DNA of 19,789 bases from Planctomycetota bacterium (GCA_022561415.1 JADFRH010000006.1:1-19789); one strand, 5' to 3'. Counted from the first letter of the stretch, positions 1 to 7,662 are shown. A program made the numbers and translations. Notes: generated by a model from the sequence alone, not told the origin.

Positions 1-209
1 ATATCCAAAAAAGGGGACATTCCAGGGTTCTGCACAGATTCGAATTCGCTGGGAGAACTCACGGGCACAAACACCGACGTTGCAGGCAAAGGCTGCGGGA
101 TGGAAAATGGAGTCACTTGAGCCAGGGCCTCATAGCAGCCAAGCCCCGGCGAAACGAGCGCCAGACCGGCAATAAGGCTAGTAGAAAGAAACTTTTTGAC
201 CATAGACAT
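1..209 (-). other. Possible second gene start inside the same frame (signal peptide, partial)
   Basis: ATG codons at 209 and 203 are preceded by GAGG at a spacing of 8 bases. The peptide from here begins MSMVKKF, has a hydrophobic stretch and ends in ALA-Q, a textbook signal peptidase I site. The mature part that follows is rich in Pro, Ser and Val. It is in frame with the propeller gene, with no stop between them. Either this is an independent secreted protein whose upstream neighbour lost its end, or it is an internal membrane segment of one long protein. The left edge hides the rest. Confidence 0.4.
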
Positions 210-1349
210 AGTAAGCACCTCGCCGCCCGGAGGTGGGCGGACCAGGTAAGCAATGTCGTCGTTATCGTTGACGGCCGGCGATGTGGTGCGGCCGTCATCG
301 ATCGTGACGGTCTGGTTGCCGTTCCAGAACTCGATTCCCCCCAGTGCGCCCCACACCACGCGGGTCTTTTTGTTGAGGTCGGCACCTTGCGAATTCTGCG
401 ATAGCGAGGGCAGCACCGTGACCACGCCGTTCTGATAGAGGTTGATATCCGAACCACCGGAGTGGTAATGCGTCCATACCATTTCGTCCAGGTCGTTGAG
501 GTCGACGCTTTGCATGGAACCGTCGCCCGGCTGTTCGATGGATATCACCGTGTTGCCGTCGAAGAATTGGCTACCGCCTTTGAAGGCCAGGTGTCCGAGG
601 TTATTGAGGCTGTGGGATGTTCCCCCACCGATCTCGATCAGCTCGCCGCTTCTTTTCAACAGCACAATGGTTTGGTCGCGCGACCAGCTGATATCACCCA
701 AATCGTTGAGATCGGGGAACTGATTGTTCTTGGGACCGTCGCCAATCTCGACCAGTGTACCGTTGTCGTAGAAGTACACTTCGGACGGCAGGCTTTCGCG
801 CGACTGGCGAAAGAACACCATCTGACCACAATCGTTGATGTGGATTCGAAGGTACAACCATTCATACTCCCATGTCACCTCGACAATCTCGTAACCAGGC
901 GGAACGCGGTATGGTTGGCATGGATCGCCGCGAAACTCGAAAGCGCCAACCCGGCGCCCGCTGTCACAGTCTCTCCCGGCGAGATAAACGCCCCCACGTA
1001 CGGCACACCGGAACTCGGTCATGGGCTGAAAGGTTTCTGTCCTTTCCAGGCAAGCGGGCTCGGACACGCAGCACACGCCCGATGCACAAGGATTCGTCGC
1101 GCAGCTGCTGCCCGCACCGAGAAAGAAGCCGGTGCAGTCGCCCCCCTCCGTTTCGACACACGCCGATCCCTCACAGCACGCCCCGACGTCGCCACCGGCC
1201 CCGGCGTGAGGTTCCAGCCGTCGCGTATCTTCGGCTACAACGGGCTCTCGAAGGTGTGCCCCTGCCGCCTCGCCCTGGGCTAAGGCGGTCCGCCACGAAA
1301 CGTTGGCCGCCGAAATTGAAATGAGCGCAATCAGATACCTGCATCGCAT
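1..1349 (-). CDS. Secreted Cys-rich beta-propeller-like protein, cut by the left edge
   Basis: The frame runs from ATG at 1349 to the window edge, 449 codons without a stop; the first in-frame stop upstream is at 1395-1397. A GGAG lies 9 bases before the ATG. Residues 1-25 form a signal peptide ending in ALA-Q. Residues about 56-145 are rich in cysteine (GACCEGSAC, DCTGFFLG, SGVCC), a style seen in secreted planctomycete proteins. From about residue 155 there are at least four or five repeats of some 40 residues built on an L-N-D/N-x-G-x-I-x-W core followed by a short strand with LYxNG or FFDGN, which suggests a beta-propeller. Oddly, the last repeat breaks off near residue 378 and the frame continues into M381, which looks like a fresh signal peptide. 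The real end of the protein is therefore uncertain. Its ligand and function are unknown. Confidence 0.75.
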   Translation of the reverse strand, partial: MRCRYLIALISISAANVSWRTALAQGEAAGAHLREPVVAEDTRRLEPHAGAGGDVGACCEGSACVETEGGDCTGFFLGAGSSCATNPCASGVCCVSEPACLERTETFQPMTEFRCAVRGGVYLAGRDCDSGRRVGAFEFRGDPCQPYRVPPGYEIVEVTWEYEWLYLRIHINDCGQMVFFRQSRESLPSEVYFYDNGTLVEIGDGPKNNQFPDLNDLGDISWSRDQTIVLLKRSGELIEIGGGTSHSLNNLGHLAFKGGSQFFDGNTVISIEQPGDGSMQSVDLNDLDEMVWTHYHSGGSDINLYQNGVVTVLPSLSQNSQGADLNKKTRVVWGALGGIEFWNGNQTVTIDDGRTTSPAVNDNDDIAYLVRPPPGGEVLTMSMVKKFLSTSLIAGLALVSPGLGCYEALAQVTPFSIPQPLPATSVFVPVSSPSEFESVQNPGMSPFLD

Positions 1350-1517
1350 GATGTAGCTCCGAAGCGAAAAGACAAGAACGCAACGCGCACGACATCACCT
1401 CTCATAAAGTCAGCAGCCACTCGAACGGGATTCTCCCGGCTGCAAACCTCGTTAATCGAACACGATGGGGACGGCGCAGTGTGCGTTGCGAATGCCCACA
1501 CGAGAACCTGAGACCCG

Positions 1518-1547
1518 AGAATACCGAATCTCGCCCGGACATGTCAA
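1518..1547 (-). promoter_or_regulatory. Sigma70-like promoter for the secreted propeller gene
   Basis: Read on the minus strand, TTGACA (1547-1542) and TATTCT (1523-1518) are separated by 18 bases. The -35 box is a perfect consensus and the -10 matches five of six bases. Transcription would start near 1511, giving a leader of about 160 bases before the ATG at 1349. The direct repeats listed next lie just upstream. This is a sequence match only. Confidence 0.5.
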
Positions 1548-1557
1548 GAAGAAACTT

Positions 1558-1614
1558 CAAGAAAACGTCGAAACGATCCCGGCGCGCCGGGGTCGAAACA
1601 AGAAAACGTCGAAA
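1558..1614. repeat. 16-bp direct repeats flanking a GC palindrome
   Basis: CAAGAAAACGTCGAAA occurs at 1558-1573 and again at 1599-1614, exact over 16 bases and 41 bases apart. Between them is the perfect 14-bp palindrome CCCGGCGCGCCGGG (1578-1591), which extends to 20 bp (1575-1594) with one mismatch. The block lies in the 293-base gap between the oxidoreductase stop and the secreted propeller gene. It sits directly upstream of the minus-strand promoter at 1518-1547. It could be an activator binding region, or the palindrome could end the envelope operon, although no T-tract directly follows it. Confidence 0.55.
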
Positions 1615-1642
1615 TCGTTGGAGATGGAGGGCTCCAGGCGGT

Positions 1643-2704
1643 TTACGGTGCGGTTTGCGTGAGTGCGCGACCCCAGGCTTGTTGATGAACGGCGGCGGTG
1701 ATGCGCTCGGCCATCTCGACGGCGGCGGCGCCGTCCTCGGCGGAGGCGGCCGCGCCGGCATCGCTCGTTGTCGACTTTGCGGAAAGGCCCTTCGATAGAC
1801 GAACCGAATCCAGGAATGATTCGATTTCGGCGCAGAGAGGCTCGGTGTCTTCGACCACGAGTGGCTCGATCTTTATCATCGAGCCGAAGTCCAGGCCCGC
1901 CATTTGGGAGAGATCCTCGAAGTTCCGCTCCTTGGCCATGCGGATCAGATCGAGGTTGTCGGCCAGCTTGATCGCGATGCCGGATTTCTTCTGGTAGTCC
2001 ATCGAGAGGTAGCCGGTCGGGGCGAAGACGCGAATCCTCCGCTCCGTCTTGAGCGCCAGGCGGGAGGCCGTCAGGTTCGCGACGGTACCGTTGGCGAATC
2101 GAATCCGGGCGTTGGCCACGTCTTCGTGCTCGCCCAACACGTTGACGCCGACCGCGTCCACGGTGTACTCGCGCTGCTTGACAAGGTGCAAGACGATATC
2201 GATGTCGTGGATCATCATATCGAACACGACGCCGATATCGGCACTGCGGAAGGTGAACGGGCTGACTCTCTGCGTTTCAATGAACTTCGGCGTGACCCCC
2301 ATGCGCAACATGCTCTGCACGACCGGATTGAATCGTTCGGAGTGGCCGACCTGTAGGACGGCATCGAGCTTTCGCGAGGCGTCCAGCAGTTGACGAGCGG
2401 TGTGGGTGTCAGGGGCGAGGGGTTTTTCGACCAGCACCGCGACTCCCCGTTCCATCAATGGGACGGCAACCTCGGCGTGATACACGGTGGGTACGGCCAC
2501 GGACGCGGCGTCAAGTTCACCGGCAACATCCGCCGCGCTGGAATAGGCGGTCCCACCATGCTTGCCGGCGATCTCCCTGGCACGATCGATATCCTTGTCG
2601 ATCACGGCCACGAGTTCGCAGTCGTCGAGCTCGCCGTAGATCCGCGCGTGATGGCGGCCCATGTGTCCCACACCGACAACGGCGACACGGAGTGAACGAC
2701 TCAT
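1643..2704 (-). CDS. Gfo/Idh/MocA-family oxidoreductase, GnnA-like
   Basis: This 353-residue protein starts with a Rossmann fold: VVGVGHMG has the G11-x-G13-x-x-G16 loop for NAD(P). The family EKP motif is at residues 93-95 and the catalytic-region motif MMIHD at 163-167. The stretch VGHSERFNP (119-127) resembles GnnA, which oxidises the 3-position of UDP-GlcNAc in making diamino-sugar lipid A. The gene starts 19 bases after lpxA in a lipid A operon, which supports action on a UDP-sugar or a lipid A intermediate in the cytoplasm. The partner aminotransferase gnnB is not in the window, so the exact substrate is open. A GGAGG lies about 11 bases upstream of the ATG. The C-terminal region near 300-330 has an Ala/Ser-rich low-complexity insert. 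Confidence 0.85.
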   Translation of the reverse strand: MSRSLRVAVVGVGHMGRHHARIYGELDDCELVAVIDKDIDRAREIAGKHGGTAYSSAADVAGELDAASVAVPTVYHAEVAVPLMERGVAVLVEKPLAPDTHTARQLLDASRKLDAVLQVGHSERFNPVVQSMLRMGVTPKFIETQRVSPFTFRSADIGVVFDMMIHDIDIVLHLVKQREYTVDAVGVNVLGEHEDVANARIRFANGTVANLTASRLALKTERRIRVFAPTGYLSMDYQKKSGIAIKLADNLDLIRMAKERNFEDLSQMAGLDFGSMIKIEPLVVEDTEPLCAEIESFLDSVRLSKGLSAKSTTSDAGAAASAEDGAAAVEMAERITAAVHQQAWGRALTQTAP

Positions 2705-2723
2705 GGCAGCGGACCCCTCCGGT

Positions 2724-3806
2724 TTACGCGGTTTGTTCTATGAAGGTTGCGGTGACAGCCTGATCCTGATCGAGCAGGACGTTAATGGGGTTTTGGTCGC
2801 CAGTCAGGCTCCCATTCCACCCGGCGAATCCCCAGCCGGGCTCGGCACGGGCAGTTAGTTTGCGCATCTCGCAAACGTGGTCACCTATTGGCGCAATGGA
2901 CTGATCGACCGCACCTCGACCGACAACATTGACGGTCAGAGAACACGGCTTCGTCGGTTTCCACGAATCGCGGTGTACTGCGTCAGCGCGGAGAGATTCG
3001 AGGTACCGTCCATGGCGACCGTGCGCGAAGCTGCGCATCAGAAACTCGCAGAGGTAGGCGACGTGCGGATTGAGATTCTCGGATTCCAGCACTTCCTCGA
3101 CCCGCTCGCGAATCGCGGTACCACTCAGGCGGGCGCGACGGGAGAACAGCTTCATGTAGGCACGTTTGAGGGCGCCGATGTCCTCATGGCTGTATCCGCT
3201 GCGTTGAAGTCCCACGCCGTTGACCATGCGCACTTCGGCGCGATTCCCACGAGCGGCCACAACGATCATAAACGGGGCGACGTCCGAGGAGACGCGTGTC
3301 ATCCCGCCGACAAAGGCGTGCTTGCCCACCGTAACGAAATGGTGAATGGCCGTGTTGCCGCCGATGTTGACGTGGTCCTCAACATGCACGTGCCCGGCCA
3401 ACTGAACGTAGTTGGCCAGGATACAGTTCTTGCCGATGCGGCAGTCATGAGCGATGTGAACGCCGATCAGTAACAGGTTTCCGTCCTCGATGCGGGTCAC
3501 GCCGCCGCCATTGCCGGTACCGGGATGCACGGTGACCATCTCTCGAAAGACGTTTCGCTCGCCGATTTCAAGTGTGGTACGTTCTCCTCGGAACTTGATG
3601 TCCTGCGGGGGCATACCGAGCACGGCTTGGGGGTAAACCTCGCAACCGGACCCGAGCGTGGTGTGCCCTTCGATGGTCGCGTGATGATGGACCCGACAGC
3701 CCTCACCGAGGCGAACGTCGGCGCCGATCACGCTGTACGGCCCGATCTCGACGTCGCGTGCGATGACCGCGCCGGGGTTTACGATGGCGGTTGGATGAGT
3801 GCTCAC
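2724..3806 (-). CDS. lpxA: LpxA, UDP-GlcNAc acyltransferase, with an added InlB-B-like C-terminal domain
   Basis: LpxA transfers a 3-hydroxyacyl chain from acyl carrier protein to UDP-GlcNAc, the first step of lipid A synthesis, in the cytoplasm. Residues 1-190 are a left-handed beta-helix of hexapeptide repeats. The catalytic histidine is H120 in the conserved HIAHDC stretch, and VTVHPGTGNGGG and NTAIHHF match the family. The helical C-terminal part ends near residue 280, where LpxA proteins normally stop at about 260-270. Here 75 more residues follow. Residues 288-356 have the pattern of the divergent InlB B-repeat (Flg_new_2) domain: LTVNVVGRG, LTARAEPGWGFAGWNG and a closing AVTATF. That domain is usually found on exported proteins, so this fusion is odd. 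The start codon is GTG; MSTHPTAIV fits the usual N-terminus. Confidence 0.93.
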   Translation of the reverse strand: MSTHPTAIVNPGAVIARDVEIGPYSVIGADVRLGEGCRVHHHATIEGHTTLGSGCEVYPQAVLGMPPQDIKFRGERTTLEIGERNVFREMVTVHPGTGNGGGVTRIEDGNLLLIGVHIAHDCRIGKNCILANYVQLAGHVHVEDHVNIGGNTAIHHFVTVGKHAFVGGMTRVSSDVAPFMIVVAARGNRAEVRMVNGVGLQRSGYSHEDIGALKRAYMKLFSRRARLSGTAIRERVEEVLESENLNPHVAYLCEFLMRSFAHGRHGRYLESLRADAVHRDSWKPTKPCSLTVNVVGRGAVDQSIAPIGDHVCEMRKLTARAEPGWGFAGWNGSLTGDQNPINVLLDQDQAVTATFIEQTA

Positions 3807-3830
3807 GGCTTCGGGGTTCTCCAGGTGTTC

Positions 3831-5207
3831 TCAACGCGACTCTGCGTCGGTCAGAATGAACTTGATCTCCGCCTCCGCCACCAACTCCTCGGCGACGTAG
3901 GCCCTGCCACGAACATGACCGGTGTTCGAGCGGACACGAATCCGCTCGACCTGAAGCATCAGCTGATCTCCCGGTCTGACCGAACGACGAAACTTCACTT
4001 TATCCAAACTGAGCAGAATCGCGACTTTTCCCTTGTGCTCGAGCGCCTGGCTCAGCAGCACGCCACCGACCTGGGCGAGCGCTTCGATCACGAGAACCCC
4101 CGGCATGATCGGATCGCCGGGATAATGTCCCTGGAAGAAGGGCTCGTTGATGCTCACGTTCTTGAGTCCTACGACGCGCCGGGTTCCATCGATCTCGATA
4201 ATTCGGTCGACCATAAGGAACGGATAACGGTGCGGCAGAATTCGCTGTACGTTGTGAATGTCTAGTTTGGGACGCTTCGCCAGCAGCGATTCGCGCTCGC
4301 CCATCTCACACTGCGCGCGAAGCGCCGAAGCGAGTTCGTGATTCAGCGCGTGCCCGCTCTTTCTCGCGAAAATCCGACCGACAAGCGGACGCCCGAACAG
4401 GGCAAGATCGCCGACGAGGTCCAGAATCTTGTGCCGCACGCATTCGTCCGGAAAACGAAAGCGGTTCTCGATCGGGCCATCTTTCCCGATGACCAGTACG
4501 TCGCTGTAGTTCAGGTGGGTCCCCAGGCCGGCCTCACGGAGCTGGACGGCCTCATGCTCCAACAGGAACGTGCGGGCGGGCGCGATGTCGGCTTCGAAGT
4601 TCTCGGGCGTGATCGCAACGCGGTACGCCTGCCGCCCGATGACTGTGTCCGGTCCGTAGTCGAGATCGTAGGAGATCTCCAGCAGGTCGCTGTGCGGGTC
4701 TAGCGGAGGCAGGGCGATCAGCTCGGAATCGCCATCCACGACGCGAACGATATCCGCGATCACGTAAGGGTCACGCAGCGCGTCTTGCGTGCGGATGCCA
4801 CCCGCCCGCAGTGCGACGACGAACGGCAGGCTGCTGCCGTCCATCGCGGGCACTTCATTGCCGTTGATTTCGATCTGAAGATTGTCCAGGCCAAGCCCCG
4901 CACACGCGCTGAGGCAGTGCTCGACCGTTTCGATCGCCACCGTACCGTTGCGTAGCGACGTACGGCGTGAACGCTTGGACACGTTCTCGATCAGCGCTGC
5001 GATTCGCGCGGGGGGGGATTGATCGTTGCGCACGAAACAGATGCCGGTGTGCGGATCACTGGGGCGCACGCGCATGGACACGGACTCGCCCGTGAACAGA
5101 CCGCGTCCGACGAACTCGACGTCATGATCGATTGTTTGCTGGTGTCTCACGACGTATTGGAGTGAAGAGTCATTAGTGAAGCGTTGCGGAGGCTCTTCAC
5201 TCTTCAC
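3831..5207 (-). CDS. lpxC-fabZ: Bifunctional LpxC deacetylase / FabZ dehydratase
   Basis: The N-terminal half is LpxC, the zinc enzyme that deacetylates UDP-3-acyl-GlcNAc and commits it to lipid A. The zinc ligands are H97 (TVEHCLSA), H259 and D263 (RHKILDLVGDL); E96 is the catalytic base and H286 (SGHALNH) the second catalytic residue. From about residue 315 the protein is FabZ, the 3-hydroxyacyl-ACP dehydratase, with H361 in GHYPGDPIMPG and E375 fourteen residues later. This fusion is known from Bacteroidota, Chlorobiota and other groups. The GTG at 5207 overlaps the ompH stop, but a GTG at 5150 (codon 20) gives a protein that lines up residue for residue with the E. coli LpxC N-terminus. 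The start is thus undecided. The gap to lpxA is 24 bases. Confidence 0.95.
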   Translation of the reverse strand: MKSEEPPQRFTNDSSLQYVVRHQQTIDHDVEFVGRGLFTGESVSMRVRPSDPHTGICFVRNDQSPPARIAALIENVSKRSRRTSLRNGTVAIETVEHCLSACAGLGLDNLQIEINGNEVPAMDGSSLPFVVALRAGGIRTQDALRDPYVIADIVRVVDGDSELIALPPLDPHSDLLEISYDLDYGPDTVIGRQAYRVAITPENFEADIAPARTFLLEHEAVQLREAGLGTHLNYSDVLVIGKDGPIENRFRFPDECVRHKILDLVGDLALFGRPLVGRIFARKSGHALNHELASALRAQCEMGERESLLAKRPKLDIHNVQRILPHRYPFLMVDRIIEIDGTRRVVGLKNVSINEPFFQGHYPGDPIMPGVLVIEALAQVGGVLLSQALEHKGKVAILLSLDKVKFRRSVRPGDQLMLQVERIRVRSNTGHVRGRAYVAEELVAEAEIKFILTDAESR

Positions 5208-5221
5208 TCTTCACTTTTCAC
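5160..5221. repeat. Heptamer tandem repeat and inverted repeat at the ompH/lpxC junction
   Basis: On the minus strand four 7-base units run from 5221 to 5194: GTGAAAA, then GTGAAGA three times. They contain the ompH stop (TGA 5206-5204) and the GTG at 5207. A 10-base inverted copy lies just downstream in the transcript: GAGTGAAGAG at 5209-5200 (and again at 5202-5193) can pair with CTCTTCACTC at 5169-5160, leaving a loop of 30 or 23 bases. The hairpin would cover the first lpxC start. Because the unit is not a multiple of three, copy-number change alters the junction. Confidence 0.7.
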
Positions 5222-5797
5222 CGCGCGCGCCTTTTCGAACTCGGCATTGAGCCTGCCTACAACGATGTCGGTCAGATCCACACCCGGTCGCCAGTAGAGA
5301 ACCTTCTGGAGCACGACCTGCTGGCGCGCCTGCGACGTGGTCATCGGTGGCTCCGGCGGCAATTGATCCGCCGCCAGGACCACGTCGATGTTGCGTTCCT
5401 CGGCCACTGCGCGTATCGCGGATTGAATGTCCGCGAATATGGACCGAAGAGACGCGGCCAGTTCGGTCTCGACCTGTCGCCCCTGCGTCTCGACCAGCCA
5501 TTGCATCTCCGCCTCCAACATCGCGAGCTGTTTCGCGCGTTGCCGGAATTCCTGAGTGCGGGGCTTGAACTCCTCCTGAAGCGATCGCCTCGTCCGGTCG
5601 ATATTTTCCCGAAGCGTGTTGCGCTGCTCGGCGAGTTCCAATCGCTTCGTCTCGAACTGACTTTCGAGGTAGGTCGTCTTGAGATAGCGCTCTGATACTA
5701 CGGGTACGTTGACCACGCCCACTCGGGTCGCGGTCATGGGGCCGGGTTGACCAAGGCTCGCGACTCCGACCAGCATCCAACATGTCAGGCAGCTCAT
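5204..5797 (-). CDS. OmpH/Skp-family periplasmic chaperone
   Basis: Skp binds unfolded outer-membrane proteins in the periplasm and delivers them to the BAM machine. The 197-residue product has a short N-terminal export signal (MSCLTCWMLVGVASLG), then the family start RVGVVNVPVVSERYLK at 25-40. A long charged helix without glycine or proline (about 44-116) forms the coiled-coil tentacle, and a C-terminal strand region has IDVVLAADQLP and a VDLTDIVVGRLNAEF ending. AAAGGAA lies just upstream of the ATG. It is the first gene of the operon with lpxC-fabZ, echoing the skp-lpxD-fabZ-lpxA order of proteobacteria, but bamA and lpxD are absent here. The last residues (VKSEE) are encoded by the heptamer repeat shared with the lpxC start. 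Confidence 0.9.
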   Translation of the reverse strand: MSCLTCWMLVGVASLGQPGPMTATRVGVVNVPVVSERYLKTTYLESQFETKRLELAEQRNTLRENIDRTRRSLQEEFKPRTQEFRQRAKQLAMLEAEMQWLVETQGRQVETELAASLRSIFADIQSAIRAVAEERNIDVVLAADQLPPEPPMTTSQARQQVVLQKVLYWRPGVDLTDIVVGRLNAEFEKARAVKSEE

Positions 5798-5851
5798 GCG
5801 GTTCCTTTCGATTCCTTTTCGGGACAGTCAATCGTTTCGCAACAGAGACAC

Positions 5852-5879
5852 ATTGTCGCTACTCCAGCGAAATGGACAA
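5852..5879 (-). promoter_or_regulatory. Candidate promoter of the ompH-lpx operon
   Basis: On the minus strand TTGTCC (5879-5874) and GACAAT (5857-5852) are 16 bases apart, each with four of six consensus bases. A start near 5845 would give a leader of roughly 48 bases. It is the best match I see in the 239-base divergent gap between ompH and the glycosyltransferase gene. No clear promoter stands out for the plus-strand gene. Confidence 0.3.
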
Positions 5880-6036
5880 CCCATCTTGTCCGGGCCGTCG
5901 CCCGCGTGACGAAGCTCCGGTTTCGCCGGGGTTCCTTAACCACGCTATTACGCGCCCGGTTGCGGGATCGGCTCCCGCTCGATAGAAGGAAGCGGTCGTC
6001 GTTGGGTTCAGGTAGAGTTCTGCGGGAGCCGGACAA

Positions 6037-7662
6037 GTGGAGCCGTTTTACGGGTTCGACAGCCATAATCGCCGGTTGACGCCGTTGCGGCTCAGTGTGC
6101 TCGCTGTCGCGGCCGCCGTGCTGGCACCCATGGTGTTCCTCTCATGCCTCGCGGCCGGTGGCTCCCGGTTCATGGCGCTCAGCATCATCTTCGCGCTCTC
6201 GGCGCCGACGGGCCGCTTTGCCCTGCGACTGATCCCGCCCCGACTGCCCGAAGGCGCGCGTTTCCAGCGCATTGTCTTTGTTCTCTGGATCGCCCTGGGC
6301 GCACTGGCCGCTTACCGCGTCGTGAGTTTGGGTGTGTTCATGCTCGATGTCGAAAAGATCGAATACGCGATGGACCCTCCGATGCGCGAGTCGGACGACC
6401 CGCAGATGATGAAGCCGTTTTTCGTGACGCACAACTGCTTCACCTGCTACCTCGTTGCCGCCGAACTGGCGAAGCAGAACGTCGAAAACATCTACGACCC
6501 GGCGCGCTACCGTGACGCCGAAGAAAAAACCGTCATACATGAAACCATCGGCGACGCGCTGCGCATCGACCGGTATCAGTACCCACCGCCGTTTCTGCTC
6601 CTGCCGCGACTGCTTCTTGCGACCGGCGGTGATTTCTTCCAGATTCGTACGTACTGGTTCGCGATCAACGTTCTGGTCTTCAGCGTAACGGTCGCAGCGC
6701 TCATCGTTTGGCTGCACGGCCCGCAGTTCGGCGTCTGCTGGCTGGCGTGGCCGATCCTGCTTGCAACGCCCACCACGCTCTCCACGCTCCAGATCGGCAA
6801 CGCCCACCTTTTCGTCATTTGTCTTTCGATCCTGGCGATGTTGTGTTTCGAGACCCGGCGTGCCAAACTCGGCGGCGCTCTGCTCGCCTTCGCGGTTGTG
6901 TCGAAAATCTTTCCCGGTCTGCTCTTGGTGTACCTGCTGGCGCGGCGGCGATGGTGGGATGTCGGCTGGACGATCGCTGCGATGTTTGCCCTGTGTGCGG
7001 CAACGCTTGCGACCTTCGGTATGCATCCGTTTACGGCGTTCGTTTCCTATCAGCTTCCGCGCATTGTGAGCGGCGAGGCGTTCTCCTTTGCCTTCGAGTA
7101 CATCCGGCCCCTCTCGTTGAATTGGTCGGTGATGGGTATTGTGGCCAAACTGGACAAGCTCGGGTGGCTGGGGGCGATTGAGACCGGTCAAGCGCTGAAG
7201 ATCGTATCCTGGCTTTACTCCGGTCTTCTGCTGCTGATCGTCGTATCCGTTGGTCTACGACACGGGTTATATACGCCGTCGATGCACCGCAACGTGCGTG
7301 GCAGCGGGATGAGGCTGCGATTCGCCAGGGTCTGGTTGGTGATTCTCGTTCTGGCCCAGTTTCGTAGTCCGTTCCTGCCGTGGGTCTACGGCGGCACGGC
7401 CGTGCTGTGGCTCTTGCTGCTGCTGCTCCCGTCGGGCGGTCCGTGGCTGTGGCGCACCGCGCTACTCGGGGGTGCCTATCTGCTGATCTCGACGCACGTG
7501 CCCCTGCCCTACGGCCCGCCCAAGTCCGCGTTCGACCTCTCCTACACGCTGATTGTCCAGTTGGGCGTCCTCGCCCTGTGCCTGGTGCTCGTGATGGTCG
7601 AGTTACGTGGCCAATCCCACGGCCGGTCGACCGATCAGCCCGGTCGTTCCGTCGCAATCTGA
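6037..7662 (+). CDS. GT87-like (DUF2029) multi-pass membrane glycosyltransferase
   Basis: The 541-residue protein has around ten to twelve hydrophobic segments. A large extracytoplasmic loop follows the third one (about residues 107-190), with acidic residues and YDPARY. The block QIGNAHLFVICLSILAM followed by an arginine pair, a small-residue helix, a VSKIFPG motif and LLARRRWWDVGW is typical of the GT87/DUF2029 family. These GT-C enzymes move mannose or related sugars from polyprenyl-phosphate donors to lipids or glycans on the outer face of the inner membrane. The acceptor here cannot be read from sequence. The start is GTG with CGGGAG nine bases before it. It is divergent from the lipid A operon, so a role in envelope glycans is reasonable but inferred. 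Two cysteines in NCFTC (about residues 132-136) lie in the loop. Confidence 0.75.
   Translation: MEPFYGFDSHNRRLTPLRLSVLAVAAAVLAPMVFLSCLAAGGSRFMALSIIFALSAPTGRFALRLIPPRLPEGARFQRIVFVLWIALGALAAYRVVSLGVFMLDVEKIEYAMDPPMRESDDPQMMKPFFVTHNCFTCYLVAAELAKQNVENIYDPARYRDAEEKTVIHETIGDALRIDRYQYPPPFLLLPRLLLATGGDFFQIRTYWFAINVLVFSVTVAALIVWLHGPQFGVCWLAWPILLATPTTLSTLQIGNAHLFVICLSILAMLCFETRRAKLGGALLAFAVVSKIFPGLLLVYLLARRRWWDVGWTIAAMFALCAATLATFGMHPFTAFVSYQLPRIVSGEAFSFAFEYIRPLSLNWSVMGIVAKLDKLGWLGAIETGQALKIVSWLYSGLLLLIVVSVGLRHGLYTPSMHRNVRGSGMRLRFARVWLVILVLAQFRSPFLPWVYGGTAVLWLLLLLLPSGGPWLWRTALLGGAYLLISTHVPLPYGPPKSAFDLSYTLIVQLGVLALCLVLVMVELRGQSHGRSTDQPGRSVAI

Noticed and set aside
462..1283. 273-codon plus-strand frame opposite the secreted propeller gene
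   Set aside because: The minus strand has a signal peptide, cysteine motifs and regular repeats. The plus frame has no recognisable pattern.
3525..4265. 246-codon plus-strand frame crossing the lpxA/lpxC junction
   Set aside because: It is antisense to two genes with all catalytic residues intact and crosses their boundary.
6142..7191. 349-codon open frame on the minus strand opposite the glycosyltransferase
   Set aside because: The product is dominated by Arg, Gln, Glu and Asp with no domain or ribosome site. The plus strand has clear membrane-protein coding, so this is an antisense shadow of GC-rich sequence.
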